NCBI GenBank assembly: GCA_019155205.2 | Contig: JAHNZQ020000092.1 | Coordinates: forward strand, 1,023,576-1,036,830 | Direction: 5' to 3' | Origin: Gracilaria vermiculophylla | Lineage: Eukaryota > Rhodophyta > Florideophyceae > Gracilariales > Gracilariaceae | DNA: 13,255 nucleotides | Part shown: positions 6,762-13,255 of the stretch, one piece after another | Layout of the letters: every line of letters starts with the position of its first letter | Numbering within the stretch: position 1 is the first letter of the stretch | Made by a program: the position numbers and the translations under genes | Notes under the pieces: model-generated | What the model saw: the letters and a program-made list of their open reading frames with translations, nothing else | The model's database searches: none | Told to the model about the DNA's origin: nothing

Positions 6762-8330
6762 CTATTTTTCTGATGCGCTCAAGCCTTCCAGCTCGCCGCG
6801 CCACTGCGTGAGCAGCGCGAGCGGGACGACGATGAGGGTGGCGCTGGACCTGGGGAGGCGGTCTTCGCGCACATCGGCAGCGCACAGGGAGTGCAGGTGC
6901 GCCACGCACGCGGGGCACACGTAGTGCGCCTTGGGCGGGGCGCGGCGGGCGCAGTCGACGCAGCGCACAACGGCGGGGGCAGCATGATGGTGATGAGCGT
7001 TCGGCGGGTGCGGCGCGGGGCACGGGCGGTGGCACACGGGGCAGGCGGCGGCAGGCGACGGGGCGGGGCGCTAGTGGACGCGGACGAGCGAGGGATGCGG
7101 CGGGTTGCACAGGACGAGGTGCAGCAGCTCGAGGGTCTTGCCGAGCCCCATATCGTCGCATAGCATGCCGCCGGACGGGGCGGCGGGCGGCAGGCGGCGG
7201 CGCGGGTCGACGGAGGAGCCTAGGAAGACGGCGCCGTAGAAGAGATCAAGCACGACGTGCGGCTCGATGCGCAGGCCGACGGCGGCGGCGCGGGCGCGGA
7301 AGAAGGGGTCGCGCGCGAGGAGCTCGGCGGCGGGCCAGCGCTCGAAACGCAGCGCGGCGGGCGGGCGCAGCTCGCGCGAGAGCATCCAAGGGACGGCGCG
7401 CTGCTGGTACGGGCGCAGGGCGACGTTGAGGGCGGGGGTGGCGGCGCGCACGCGCGGCAGGAAGGGGGCGTAGACGTGGCGGTCGAGGTCGTGGGCGGTG
7501 CGGCGCACGGCGTCGAAGACCCAGCGCTTGGGGTAAGCCGGGGCGGGGACGGGGAGGGTGCGGGAGCCGGCGGCGGCGTGGACGAGCCAGCGCGCGAGGC
7601 GCAGGTGAAGGGCGGCGGCGGCGGCGGGCGGCAGGGCGTCGGCGGGCGGTGGGGCGTCGGCGGCGGGCGGGGGGTGGAGCCACAGCTGCAGGGCGTGGGC
7701 GCTGGGGACGTAGTGCAGCGAGACGTGGGCGGCGCACACGAGCGAGACGAGGGCGAGGGGGGCGGAGTGGGCGCCCATGTTGAGCGCGTGCAGCACGACG
7801 CGGTTGCGCGGGGCGGCGGGCAGCACGACGGCGACAGTGAGGCGCGCGTCGTCGGGCGGGGCGTCGGGCAGCGGCGGCGCGGCTGCGGCGCGCGCGCGCG
7901 GCGGCGCGCGCGCGCGCAGCGCGCCGGACGCGGCGACGACGCGGAACGGCTCGTGGTGGCACGCCAGCACGGCGGCGGCGGCGAGCGGTTGCTCGCGCGC
8001 GGCGCGCAGCTCGTCGGCCGGCAGCTGCTCGAAGTGGCGCAGCGCGCGGTCGGCGGCGTCACCGCGCGGCAGCGCGGCGAGCTGCAGCTGCAGCACGAAC
8101 GCGACGGCGGCGCCGCGCGGCAGCGGCGCGTCGGCGCGGCGGAAGCCGGCCGTGCGCGGCGGGGGCGGCGGGGGCGGCGGGGGCGGCGGGGGCGGCGGCG
8201 GGCGGCGGGCGGCGGCAGCACGCGGAGGGCGGCGGCGATGGCGGGCGGTAGCAGCGGTGTCCGGTAAGCGGCGCCGCGCGGCGCGGCGCGGCGCTCGTAT
8301 GCGGCGGCAGCTGCTACCGCGTGCTGAAGG
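6762..8330 (-). pseudogene. SHPRH: SHPRH-like SNF2 helicase / E3 ligase, N-terminal fragment
   Basis: Extremely GC-rich minus-strand coding sequence with almost only G or C at third positions. In order it shows a long Ala/Arg/Pro-rich N-terminus; LNVALRPYQQRAVPWMLSREL (Q-motif-like entry of SNF2 proteins, ~7430-7370); GGMLCDDMGLGKTLELLHLVL (Walker A/motif I, ~7175-7113); then a Cys/His cluster CPVCHRPC...RCVDC...HYVCPACVAH (~7043-6893), a PHD-type finger; then ATLIVVPLALLTQWRGELEG (motif Ia, ~6840-6783). A PHD finger inserted between motifs I and Ia is the signature of SHPRH (yeast Irc20), a relative of Rad5 that ubiquitinates PCNA. Breaks: an in-frame TAG at 7071-7073 between motif I and the finger, a likely frame change in the GGGGGCGGC repeat (~8160-8215), no ATG found at the 5' end, and loss of everything after motif Ia, where foreign AT-richer sequence gives TAG at once. 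The 5' limit near 8330 is approximate. Confidence 0.82.
8158..8216. repeat. GGGGGCGGC short tandem repeat inside the helicase fragment
   Basis: Four units of the nine-base GGGGGCGGC are followed by irregular GGC/GGGC units. On the minus strand the tract encodes poly-Pro or Arg-Arg-Pro depending on frame. The better-looking coding frame upstream (YRTPLLPPAIAAALRVLPPP) and the helicase frame downstream differ, so a length change here probably broke the frame. Confidence 0.8.
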
Positions 8331-8500
8331 CGCAGTGTTTGACTATGGTGGGCGGTTGCGGGTGCAAAGTGGCTTGTGGCAACGTTTGCGTCGCGCAAGC
8401 AGCTGCTGCTCGTCAAAGCGCGACAGTTGGCTCTCGGAGCGCACACACGCGCACGCGCGCAGCAGCAAGCGACCCTCCTCGATGTAGATGTTCAACCCCC
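8331..8500. other. Transition from GC-rich fragment to the minisatellite
   Basis: No coding sequence is recognised. It contains a short alternating purine-pyrimidine run (GCGCACACACGCGCACGCGCGC, about 8438-8460). The 5' boundary of the SHPRH-like sequence lies somewhere here. Confidence 0.35.
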
Positions 8501-8595
8501 GCCATCGGCTCGGTTCTACGCCATCGGCTCGGCTCTACGCCATCGGCTCGGTTCCACGCCATCGGCTCGGTTCCACGCCATCGGCTGGGTTCTAA
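8501..8595. repeat. 19-bp minisatellite, five units
   Basis: Unit GCCATCGGCTCGGTTCTAC repeated head to tail at 8501, 8520, 8539, 8558 and 8577. Units differ by T/C changes in the second half, and the last ends in TAA. It forms the boundary between the GC-rich helicase fragment and the AT-rich piggyBac remnant. Confidence 0.95.
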
Positions 8596-8668
8596 TATTG
8601 GTATCCTGAATTACAAGATACATTGGTGGACCACTGAAATGGGATAGGTTTTAATATATTTATAAAAC
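8596..8668. other. Short AT-rich stretch downstream of the piggyBac remnant
   Basis: No gene. It probably marks the truncation edge of the piggyBac copy next to the 19-bp minisatellite. Confidence 0.3.
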
Positions 8669-9839
8669 TCAGAAATATTTGTGTTTGAAGTCGTAGGTTA
8701 CAGATGATGCTCGTAAGTCAGAGGGTGACGGTAAGGGTTTTTGAAGGCGGTCAGGCCACTGCCTCAAAATTAATGAAAATTGTACCCCATTGCATTTCCG
8801 CTTCATTTTGAGGGGTTTTCTCGGCGGGTAATGTGGAAGCCCCACATCCATCCAATGACCTCCAAATCCGTACCACCGTGACATTCCTTCGTCAATACAT
8901 AAAGCATGTGATGGCGTGAAAAAAGAACGGCGATGATTATTGACCTCTTTCACAAAATTGGCTATAAACGACCATCTCACGATTCCTTGATCTTCAGTTA
9001 CACAATTTCCACTAAAACAAATGCAACTTCTAAGCAATTCAAATCGGTTGCGTGACATACCAAGCCCAACTTTAGGTTGTGGGATGAACTTTTAAAAAGG
9101 CTCAATGCTCCAAAGATCGCGTCTGTTCGAAAACTCAATGCGAGTCATTAAAATAAAAACTCCGAAATTTTTGAGCACCTCCCCTCCTGTTGTCCTCCGA
9201 GCGCCTTTGCTTTCTAGTCGGATATTTGTTCTGCTCACGATAAATTGCAAATGAGGCATGGGAAACATCCAGAAAAAGAAATCCAATGCAGTCATTCTTG
9301 AAGGAACGTGACGGGGTGAGATAAAATCTCTTGCTGGACCAATAACTTTCCACTGATGCATTTTGCGTACAACCATTCAGAGGACCCCACGTCGCACAGG
9401 TTCTCCATTTCCGACCACGAGCAATAGTTGATTGGCAGATTGTATGACGATTCTGATCATCTGGCTGCTCTTGCAAAATTTGCATATTCGGTGGTACAAC
9501 AATAGCTTCTTCTGCAGTTTCCATGTTATTCGCGTCAATCGACTGATTTTGTTCTTCTGCAGCGTTCGGGGTCTCTTCAACACCGGTACCAAGTTTGACA
9601 CTGGATAAAGGCAGAGTAACTTCTTTCTCACGATTTGGTAAACTAAAGTTTACTGTCAGGAATGTCAGGTTTCGATTGTTGATCCTGCGAACATCAACAT
9701 TTTGAACTATTCCTCTGACCGCTGTGGACTTCCACAAATATCTATAATAGCGTTGACATTACGCGTCACTGGTAATCAGGCGAGCACGGCTATTGACAGT
9801 TGTTTCAGCAGTTCTGCGAGGATCTATGGATGATGCCAT
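8669..9839 (-). pseudogene. Decayed piggyBac-family transposase (PGBD-like)
   Basis: Reading leftwards from ATG at 9839: a short N-terminus, an in-frame TAA (9759-9761), then a domain with VRGIVQNVDVRRINNRNLTF and LPLSSVKLG like the N-terminal module of protist piggyBac proteins, and an acidic linker. A frame change near 9380 gives SRMTALDFFFWMFPM, then SRTNIRLESKG, the block TGGEVLKNFGVFILMTRIEF with SNRRDLWSIEPF, a TAA (9091-9093), and then MSRNRFELLRSCICFSG. Next is the catalytic block SHALCIDEGMSRWYGFGGHW with its first Asp, then GLPHYPPRKPLK followed by another frame change (the alternative frame gives QNEAEMQ, as in the family's RKPENG motif). The second and third catalytic Asp are missing because the gene stops at 8669. 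The DDE piggyBac family is clear and this copy is dead. Terminal repeats and TTAA target sites were not confirmed. Confidence 0.85.
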
Positions 9840-10010
9840 AGTTTACGAGTGTTGTTGACGTCTCTGATTGATGTAACAGTCACAATTCATTCTTTGTTGT
9901 TGTGGAAACAGATCAGCGCTGCCGGCATCGACAATATGATCAGGATATCAGAACAAAAAAATATTGGGAAAAGTTTTAATGTTTTCACCTAATTACAAAG
10001 TAATTAAAAT

Positions 10011-10048
10011 TGAGCTCATATGAGGTCATTTGACCTCATGTGAGGTCA
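10011..10048. promoter_or_regulatory. Array of four TGA(G/C)(G/C)TCA octamers at 10-bp spacing
   Basis: TGAGCTCA (10011), TGAGGTCA (10021), TGACCTCA (10031) and TGAGGTCA (10041) start exactly ten bases apart, one helical turn. TGAGCTCA is its own reverse complement; TGAGGTCA and TGACCTCA are reverse complements of each other. The second and third form a perfect 9-bp inverted repeat with a 2-bp centre (10020-10039). Such sites look like those of dimeric bZIP or nuclear-receptor-like factors. Position about 175 bp before the copia gag ATG suggests the U3 part of an LTR. Function is inferred. Confidence 0.6.
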
Positions 10049-10120
10049 CTGGTCAGATAAACACTAGGGTGCGCAGATTGCTGCTGGTGATCCTGCCTGT
10101 GCCATCCGACTATTGATCCT

Positions 10121-10185
10121 TTTTGTTGTTATTTGCTATTGTTTGTTGTTTGTTGTTTGTTGTTTGTTGTTGTTTGCTGTTTAGA
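10121..10185 (+). repeat. TTG/TGTTTGT-rich microsatellite in the copia leader
   Basis: Irregular repeats of TTGTTGTT and TTGTTTG, almost free of A and C on this strand. It lies just upstream of the gag start, as expected for an R/U5 or leader segment. It creates no credible ORF. Confidence 0.7.
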
Positions 10186-10223
10186 AGCTATCTGTTTTGG
10201 CACATCGGTAGACTTTGCAAAAC

Positions 10224-11706
10224 ATGGACTCGTTTAATGGGATCAAAATTGAAGAGTTGGGTGAGGATAACTTCCATGTATGGAAGCAAAAGATTGAGCT
10301 ACTACTTGCGCTCAAAGACCTCGATGATCACCTCGACTCTGTACGACCCACCGACGAAAATGAGCTGTCTACTTGGAAGAAGAAAGATGCCAAAGCCAGA
10401 GCGATTATTGGCCTGACTCTCAGTGATGAGCATTTGGACCATATAAGCGAAGCCGAGAACGCCGCAGACATGTGGGAAGCCATTTGTGATGTGTTCCAAC
10501 GCAAAACCTTGCTCAATATAATCAAAGCCCGACGGTCCTTCTACTCTGCCAAGATGCGCGATGTTGAGAAAATGTTACAGTTCATCAACCGTGTACGTCA
10601 TTTAACATCGGACCTCAAGTGTATGGGCGTTGCTGTTGAGGAGGAGGACATCGCTATGGCCATCCTGTGTGGACTTCCGGATAGATTTGATCACCTCATT
10701 GTGGCAATTGATACCACAATTGGCGATCGCCAACTCACTTTAGAGTTCGTGAAGAGTCGTCTGCTGCAAGAAGAGCAGCGAATGAACGATCGTGCCAAGG
10801 AGGAGCCCGGAAGTGAAGCAGCACTGGTTGGCCGACAGTCACGAAAGAAGGGGGTTGTGTGCTACTACTGTGGCATCAAGGGTCATGTCCAGAGAAACTG
10901 TTTCAAAAAGCAACGTAATGAGGCTAACAAAGATCAGGGTGCTGCTGCCCATGCAAGCGTAAACAATGCTCAATGCGAAGAGCAAGGTACAGGTGACAGT
11001 GATTCTGACTACGTTTGCCTCATTGCTCGTGGAGCGGCCAAGGCCGCTAACAGTGACTGGATTGTTGACTCTGGTGCTACCGCACACATGACCTATGACG
11101 TCTCCATGTTCCAATCATTCGAGAGCAAGGCAGCTTTTGGTGTGAGTATCGGCAATGATTCCAAATTAGGGTCGCGTGGCGATGGCTGTGTTGAGCTGGA
11201 TGTGAGTGATGACGGTTCAAGGCGCAAGTGCAAGTTGAGCAAAGTAGTGCACGTGCCAAGTCTGCGTTACCACCTGCTATCGGTATCTGCAATTTGTGAC
11301 TTGGATGCTACTATTGTGTGCGACAAGCACAAGGTGTGTGTGTACAGGGGCTCTGCTCTGGTTGCACAAGGACGCCGTGTCAAAGGCCTTAACTACCTCC
11401 GCACTGCAGTTTCACAACTTGCTAATCCGGACAGCGCACTTGTATCCGACCTGTTACTCTGGCATGCTCGTATGGCTCACGTGAATGTTGGTGGCATCAA
11501 GCAAATGGCTCGCGATGGCGTTGTGTCAGGGCTTAATGTGGATGTGGCATAGAACTTGGATGTATGTGACTCTTGTGTTGTAGATAAGTCTACTCCCGCA
11601 TCGACTCCCATTCAAGGGCGGGAGCGCGCAACCAAGCTGTCGGACCTTGTTCACTCGGACATTTCTGGTCCAGTGGAGATGAGTTCCTTGGGAGCCTCGG
11701 GTTGAT
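10224..11706 (+). pseudogene. Ty1/copia retrotransposon gag-pol remnant (gag, protease, start of integrase)
   Basis: The ATG at 10224 opens 442 codons to TAG at 11550-11552. A Gag domain comes first (NFHVWKQKIELLL near residue 17, then RRSFYSAKMRDVEKMLQFI and LCGLPDRFDHL). A CCHC zinc knuckle CYYCGIKGHVQRNC starts at residue 213. The aspartic protease active site WIVDSGATAHM follows (Asp 282), then the pre-integrase motif LLWHARMAHVN (Trp 413). The TAG falls between the His pair and the Cys pair of the integrase zinc site. The same frame continues after it with NLDVCDSCVVDKSTP and LSDLVHSDISGPVEMSS to TGA near 11704, where homology ends. The integrase catalytic core, reverse transcriptase and RNase H are all missing. 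Order PR-IN and the motifs place it in Ty1/copia. It is a truncated, non-autonomous copy. An intact gag-protease ORF could still be expressed. Confidence 0.93.
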
Positions 11707-12156
11707 GTTCAGACATGGTCGAGTGCCTGTCAGTCGCCCAAGTTGGTCTTGGAACCAAAGATGCAGGGGACGATGGGCACTCTTGGGCACCCTCTTCGAA
11801 AAAGCGCATATGCGCCCCTGCTCGAACCCAACGTGAAACGGAGATATGATTGGCTACTGCAAGTGACCTTGTGCAACGTGGTGTCTACAAGTGTTGTGGA
11901 TTGTAGGGCGCATTAGAGAGGATGAACCCAAGTGGCGCACTGTGAGTGGACCAGGTCTGGAGTAGTTGACTGACTATGCAGGTAGAGAGGATGCGCGTTT
12001 CTAGCCTGGAATGGGCGGTTTGGGTGCAATGTGCGAACGTGGGCTGCGCAGAGGTATTGGAGTGCTGGCACGGAAATTGTTAATTTTTAGAGCTGCTTCT
12101 GGATCAAGGAAGTGGCAATGGATGTGTTATGTTGATTGCGTTGTTTGTTGATTTAT
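11707..12156. other. No recognisable gene between the copia remnant and the inverted-repeat element
   Basis: Only short broken frames on both strands. It may be decayed 3' copia sequence, but no reverse-transcriptase or RNase H motif and no LTR could be read. It becomes AT-rich after about 12075. Confidence 0.4.
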
Positions 12157-12428
12157 TTAGTAATTTGAAATTGTAGTACTCTAGTTTGCGCGCGCTTTTC
12201 GTGTACAGCTGAACACACGAAGAATGTGGCACGTTACGGCGCAACCGCCGTCGTCGCTTGCTGCGACGACGGCGAAGCGCATGCGGTGGAGTATTTGTAG
12301 GTTGCGATGGTCGACCGTTGAGTAAACTGGTCGGCTCAAGGCTGACAAACTTTCTTGTTTTACTTTCTTGTTTTCTCGCTTTTCCTTTGTCTATCCTATT
12401 CTTTTCCACACCTGCATACATTGCGTTA
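12157..12428 (+). repeat. Left inverted repeat arm (~272 bp)
   Basis: It runs from TTAGTAATTTGAAATTG to CATTGCGTTA and matches the reverse complement of 12981-13255 along its whole length, about 85-90 percent by eye. Shared landmarks are GTTTGCGCGCGCTTTTCGTG, TCGACCGTTGAGTAAACTGG and CTTATT/CTATTCTTTTCC. Its inner third is a T/C-rich tract on this strand. The inner end meets the PFAS fragment at TAA-CGCAATG. Confidence 0.92.
12246..12274 (+). repeat. Perfect 12-bp hairpin in the left arm
   Basis: CGCCGTCGTCGC (12246-12257) and GCGACGACGGCG (12263-12274) are perfect inverted repeats around a five-base loop TTGCT. The same structure in the right arm (near 13139-13167) has mismatches, so the left copy is closer to the ancestral palindrome. 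Confidence 0.85.
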
Positions 12429-12434
12429 TTTGTA

Positions 12435-12960
12435 GTTGCCGCCGGCGCCCTGATGGTGTATGAACACGATGGGGTTGCGATCGCCCATCTCCATGCACGC
12501 GCGCAGCACGCGGTACATCTTTTGAGCCATCTCTTCGTCGCCGCGCTGCACGGCGTTGAAGTCGAGGTCGGCCTCATAGGCGCCCTGCATCATGCTGGAC
12601 GCGGCGCCGCCGCCAATACTGATGCGATACGCCGAGCCACCGACCTTGAAGACGAGCAGTTCCACCGTCGGCTCTCCCTTGGCCGCGTGCGCGTAGTGCA
12701 TCTGCCTCATGCCGTCCGAAAACATGTTGGGCTTGACGTACTCCCTGCACTGGCCGTTGGGCATACGCACGCCGTAGCTTCTGGCAAAGCCGTTGACAAC
12801 GCGCTCTCCAAACTTGCTTCCATAGTCGCTGACGCCGTCACTGTCCTGCAGCAGGATTTGCTGCGGCTAGGACAGGTTGCCAGGGTACTGAAACGAGTCG
12901 GTCTCCCAGGGGAAGGGCGTCGTTCGGAATGTACATGTTGCCCACCGCGTAGGCAGCGGA
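12435..12960 (-). pseudogene. PFAS: Fragment of phosphoribosylformylglycinamidine synthase (PFAS/PurL)
   Basis: Minus-strand reading gives AAYAVGNMYIPNDALP, PWETDSFQYPGNLS, then QILLQDSDGVSDYGSKFGER, VKPNMFSDGMRQM, FKVGGSAYRISIGGGAASSM, LDFNAVQRGDEEMAQKMYRVLRAC and NPIVFIHHQGAGGN. This matches the AIRS-like synthase core of FGAM synthase, the fourth step of purine synthesis, which amidates FGAR using glutamine and ATP. About 175 residues of an enzyme that is usually well over 1200 are present. Breaks: one extra C in a C run (near 12912-12915) shifts the frame between ALP and PWE, an in-frame TAG (12868-12870) follows GNLS, and the conserved IHDQGAGG has His for Asp. Both ends abut the inverted-repeat arms (TAA comes three codons past GGN). 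It is a dead captured fragment, not a working gene. Confidence 0.88.
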
Positions 12961-12980
12961 GGCGACTCCGACCAAGCTAC

Positions 12981-13255
12981 TAACGCAATGTACGCAGGTT
13001 TGGAAAAGAATAAGAATGACAAAAGGTAAAAGGGAAAAAAAAAAGAAAGTAAAACAAGGAAGGTTGTCAGCCTTAAGGCGACCAGTTTACTCAACGGTCG
13101 ACGAAGGCGACCTACAAATACCCTACCACGCGCGCTTCACCGTCATCGCAGCAAGCGACGACGGCGATTGCGCCATAACGTGCCACGTTCTTCGTGTGTT
13201 CAGCTGTACACGAAAAGCGCGCGCAAACTAGAATACTACAATTTCAAATTACTAA
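12981..13255 (-). repeat. Right inverted repeat arm (at least 275 bp)
   Basis: The reverse complement of the left arm, from TAACGCAATG (12981) to the window end at TTACTAA. Many differences from the left arm are C/T changes, often where one arm keeps CpG. Its T-rich tract (A-rich on this strand, 13030-13050) is slightly different in length. The outer end is cut by the window. Confidence 0.92.

Larger units (their letters stand above)
9840..10223 (+). other. Presumed copia 5' LTR/leader region
   Basis: No coding sequence is recognised between the piggyBac ATG (minus) and the copia gag ATG. By position, the right-hand part should hold the 5' LTR and untranslated leader, but LTR ends (TG...CA) and a tRNA primer site could not be fixed. 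The matching 3' LTR was not found in the window. Confidence 0.35.
12157..13255. mobile_element. Gene-capturing element with long terminal inverted repeats (Pack-MULE/Pack-TIR-like)
   Basis: Two long inverted arms (12157-12428 and 12981-13255) flank about 550 bp of non-repeat DNA that consists of a PFAS gene fragment. No transposase lies inside, so the element would be non-autonomous. Long arms with a host gene piece between them are the hallmark of Pack-MULEs and similar elements. The right arm runs to the very end of the window, so outer termini and the target-site duplication cannot be tested and the arms may extend further. An inverted segmental duplication around a PFAS pseudogene is the alternative. 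Confidence 0.65.

Noticed and set aside
6384..6773. A 129-codon plus-strand ORF before the helicase fragment
   Set aside because: No recognisable motif, no homologous continuation, and it ends in the junction sequence. Kept as unexplained spacer, not a gene.
7059..7095. A 15-base GT...AG interval ending at the TAG (GTCCGCGTCCACTAG) that could remove the stop as a tiny intron
   Set aside because: Such short introns are known only in a few lineages, and no other gene here needs an intron. A nonsense mutation in a truncated fragment is simpler.
7220..8487. Very long open frames on both strands across the GC-rich region (up to ~408 codons)
   Set aside because: High G+C removes stop codons in all frames. 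Only the minus-strand frames with SNF2 motifs show homology; the Gly/Arg- or Ser/Pro-rich plus-strand products are shadows.
4118..12870. Four broken genes (membrane protein, SHPRH, copia, PFAS) each have an in-frame TAG, suggesting TAG might be a sense codon
   Set aside because: piggyBac has TAA stops, the membrane gene also has TGA, the intact recombinase ends at TAG, and the same genes show frameshifts and truncation. Ordinary decay explains the stops.
12258..12983. A plus-strand open frame of 241 codons across the inverted-repeat element
   Set aside because: It overlaps the PFAS fragment in antisense and starts inside a repeat arm. Its composition is a mirror of the minus-strand coding sequence.
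12157..13255. The inverted repeat as an assembly palindrome artefact
   Set aside because: The arms differ at roughly one base in eight to ten and by small indels, which a folded-back assembly artefact would not produce.

Overview
This is eukaryotic nuclear DNA. The window carries a TAPT1/EMP65-family ER membrane protein, a piece of the cytosolic ribosome-maturation GTPase EFL1, a piece of a SHPRH-type SNF2 helicase, a piece of the eukaryotic-style purine enzyme PFAS, and copia, piggyBac and tyrosine-recombinase transposon genes. No introns are needed to read the recognisable genes. That suits an intron-poor unicellular or algal lineage; a red alga or another alga, or an oomycete-like protist, is my guess, and I cannot fix the taxon.

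Layout. (1) 1-2560 is the only ordinary genic stretch. A TAPT1-like gene (+, its 5' end outside the window) ends tail-to-tail, 68 bp away, with the C-terminal part of EFL1 (-). EFL1 has two single-base frame breaks and loses its upstream half near 2560. (2) 2662-3885 is an intact tyrosine recombinase gene, starting just where EFL1 stops. (3) 3990-4790 is a decayed multi-membrane-span gene (-) with a 122-bp internal duplication. It is followed by a hairpin-rich AT-rich spacer (4858-5026). (4) 5323-6138 is an intact basic protein with a region that resembles the GCR1_C-type DNA-binding domain associated with Crypton elements. (5) 6762 to about 8330 is an extremely GC-rich fragment of a SHPRH-like helicase/ubiquitin-ligase gene (-). 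It is cut off just after helicase motif Ia. (6) 8501-8595 is a 19-bp minisatellite. (7) 8669-9839 is a decayed piggyBac transposase (-). (8) 10011 to about 11706 is a copia retrotransposon remnant: a phased array of TGA-SS-TCA octamers, a TTG-rich leader, then gag, protease and the start of integrase. (9) 12157-13255 is an element with inverted terminal repeats of about 272 bp flanking a decayed PFAS gene fragment. This looks like gene capture by a Mutator/Pack-TIR-like element.

Taken together, the window is the edge of a gene-rich segment running into a transposon graveyard that also holds broken pieces of host genes. The most interesting candidates are the PFAS-carrying inverted-repeat element, the possible two-gene recombinase plus GCR1-like element, the 10-bp-phased octamer array in front of copia gag, and the perfect -1 slippery heptamer at one EFL1 frame break. 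Many breaks lie at short homopolymers, so sequencing error must be kept apart from real decay.
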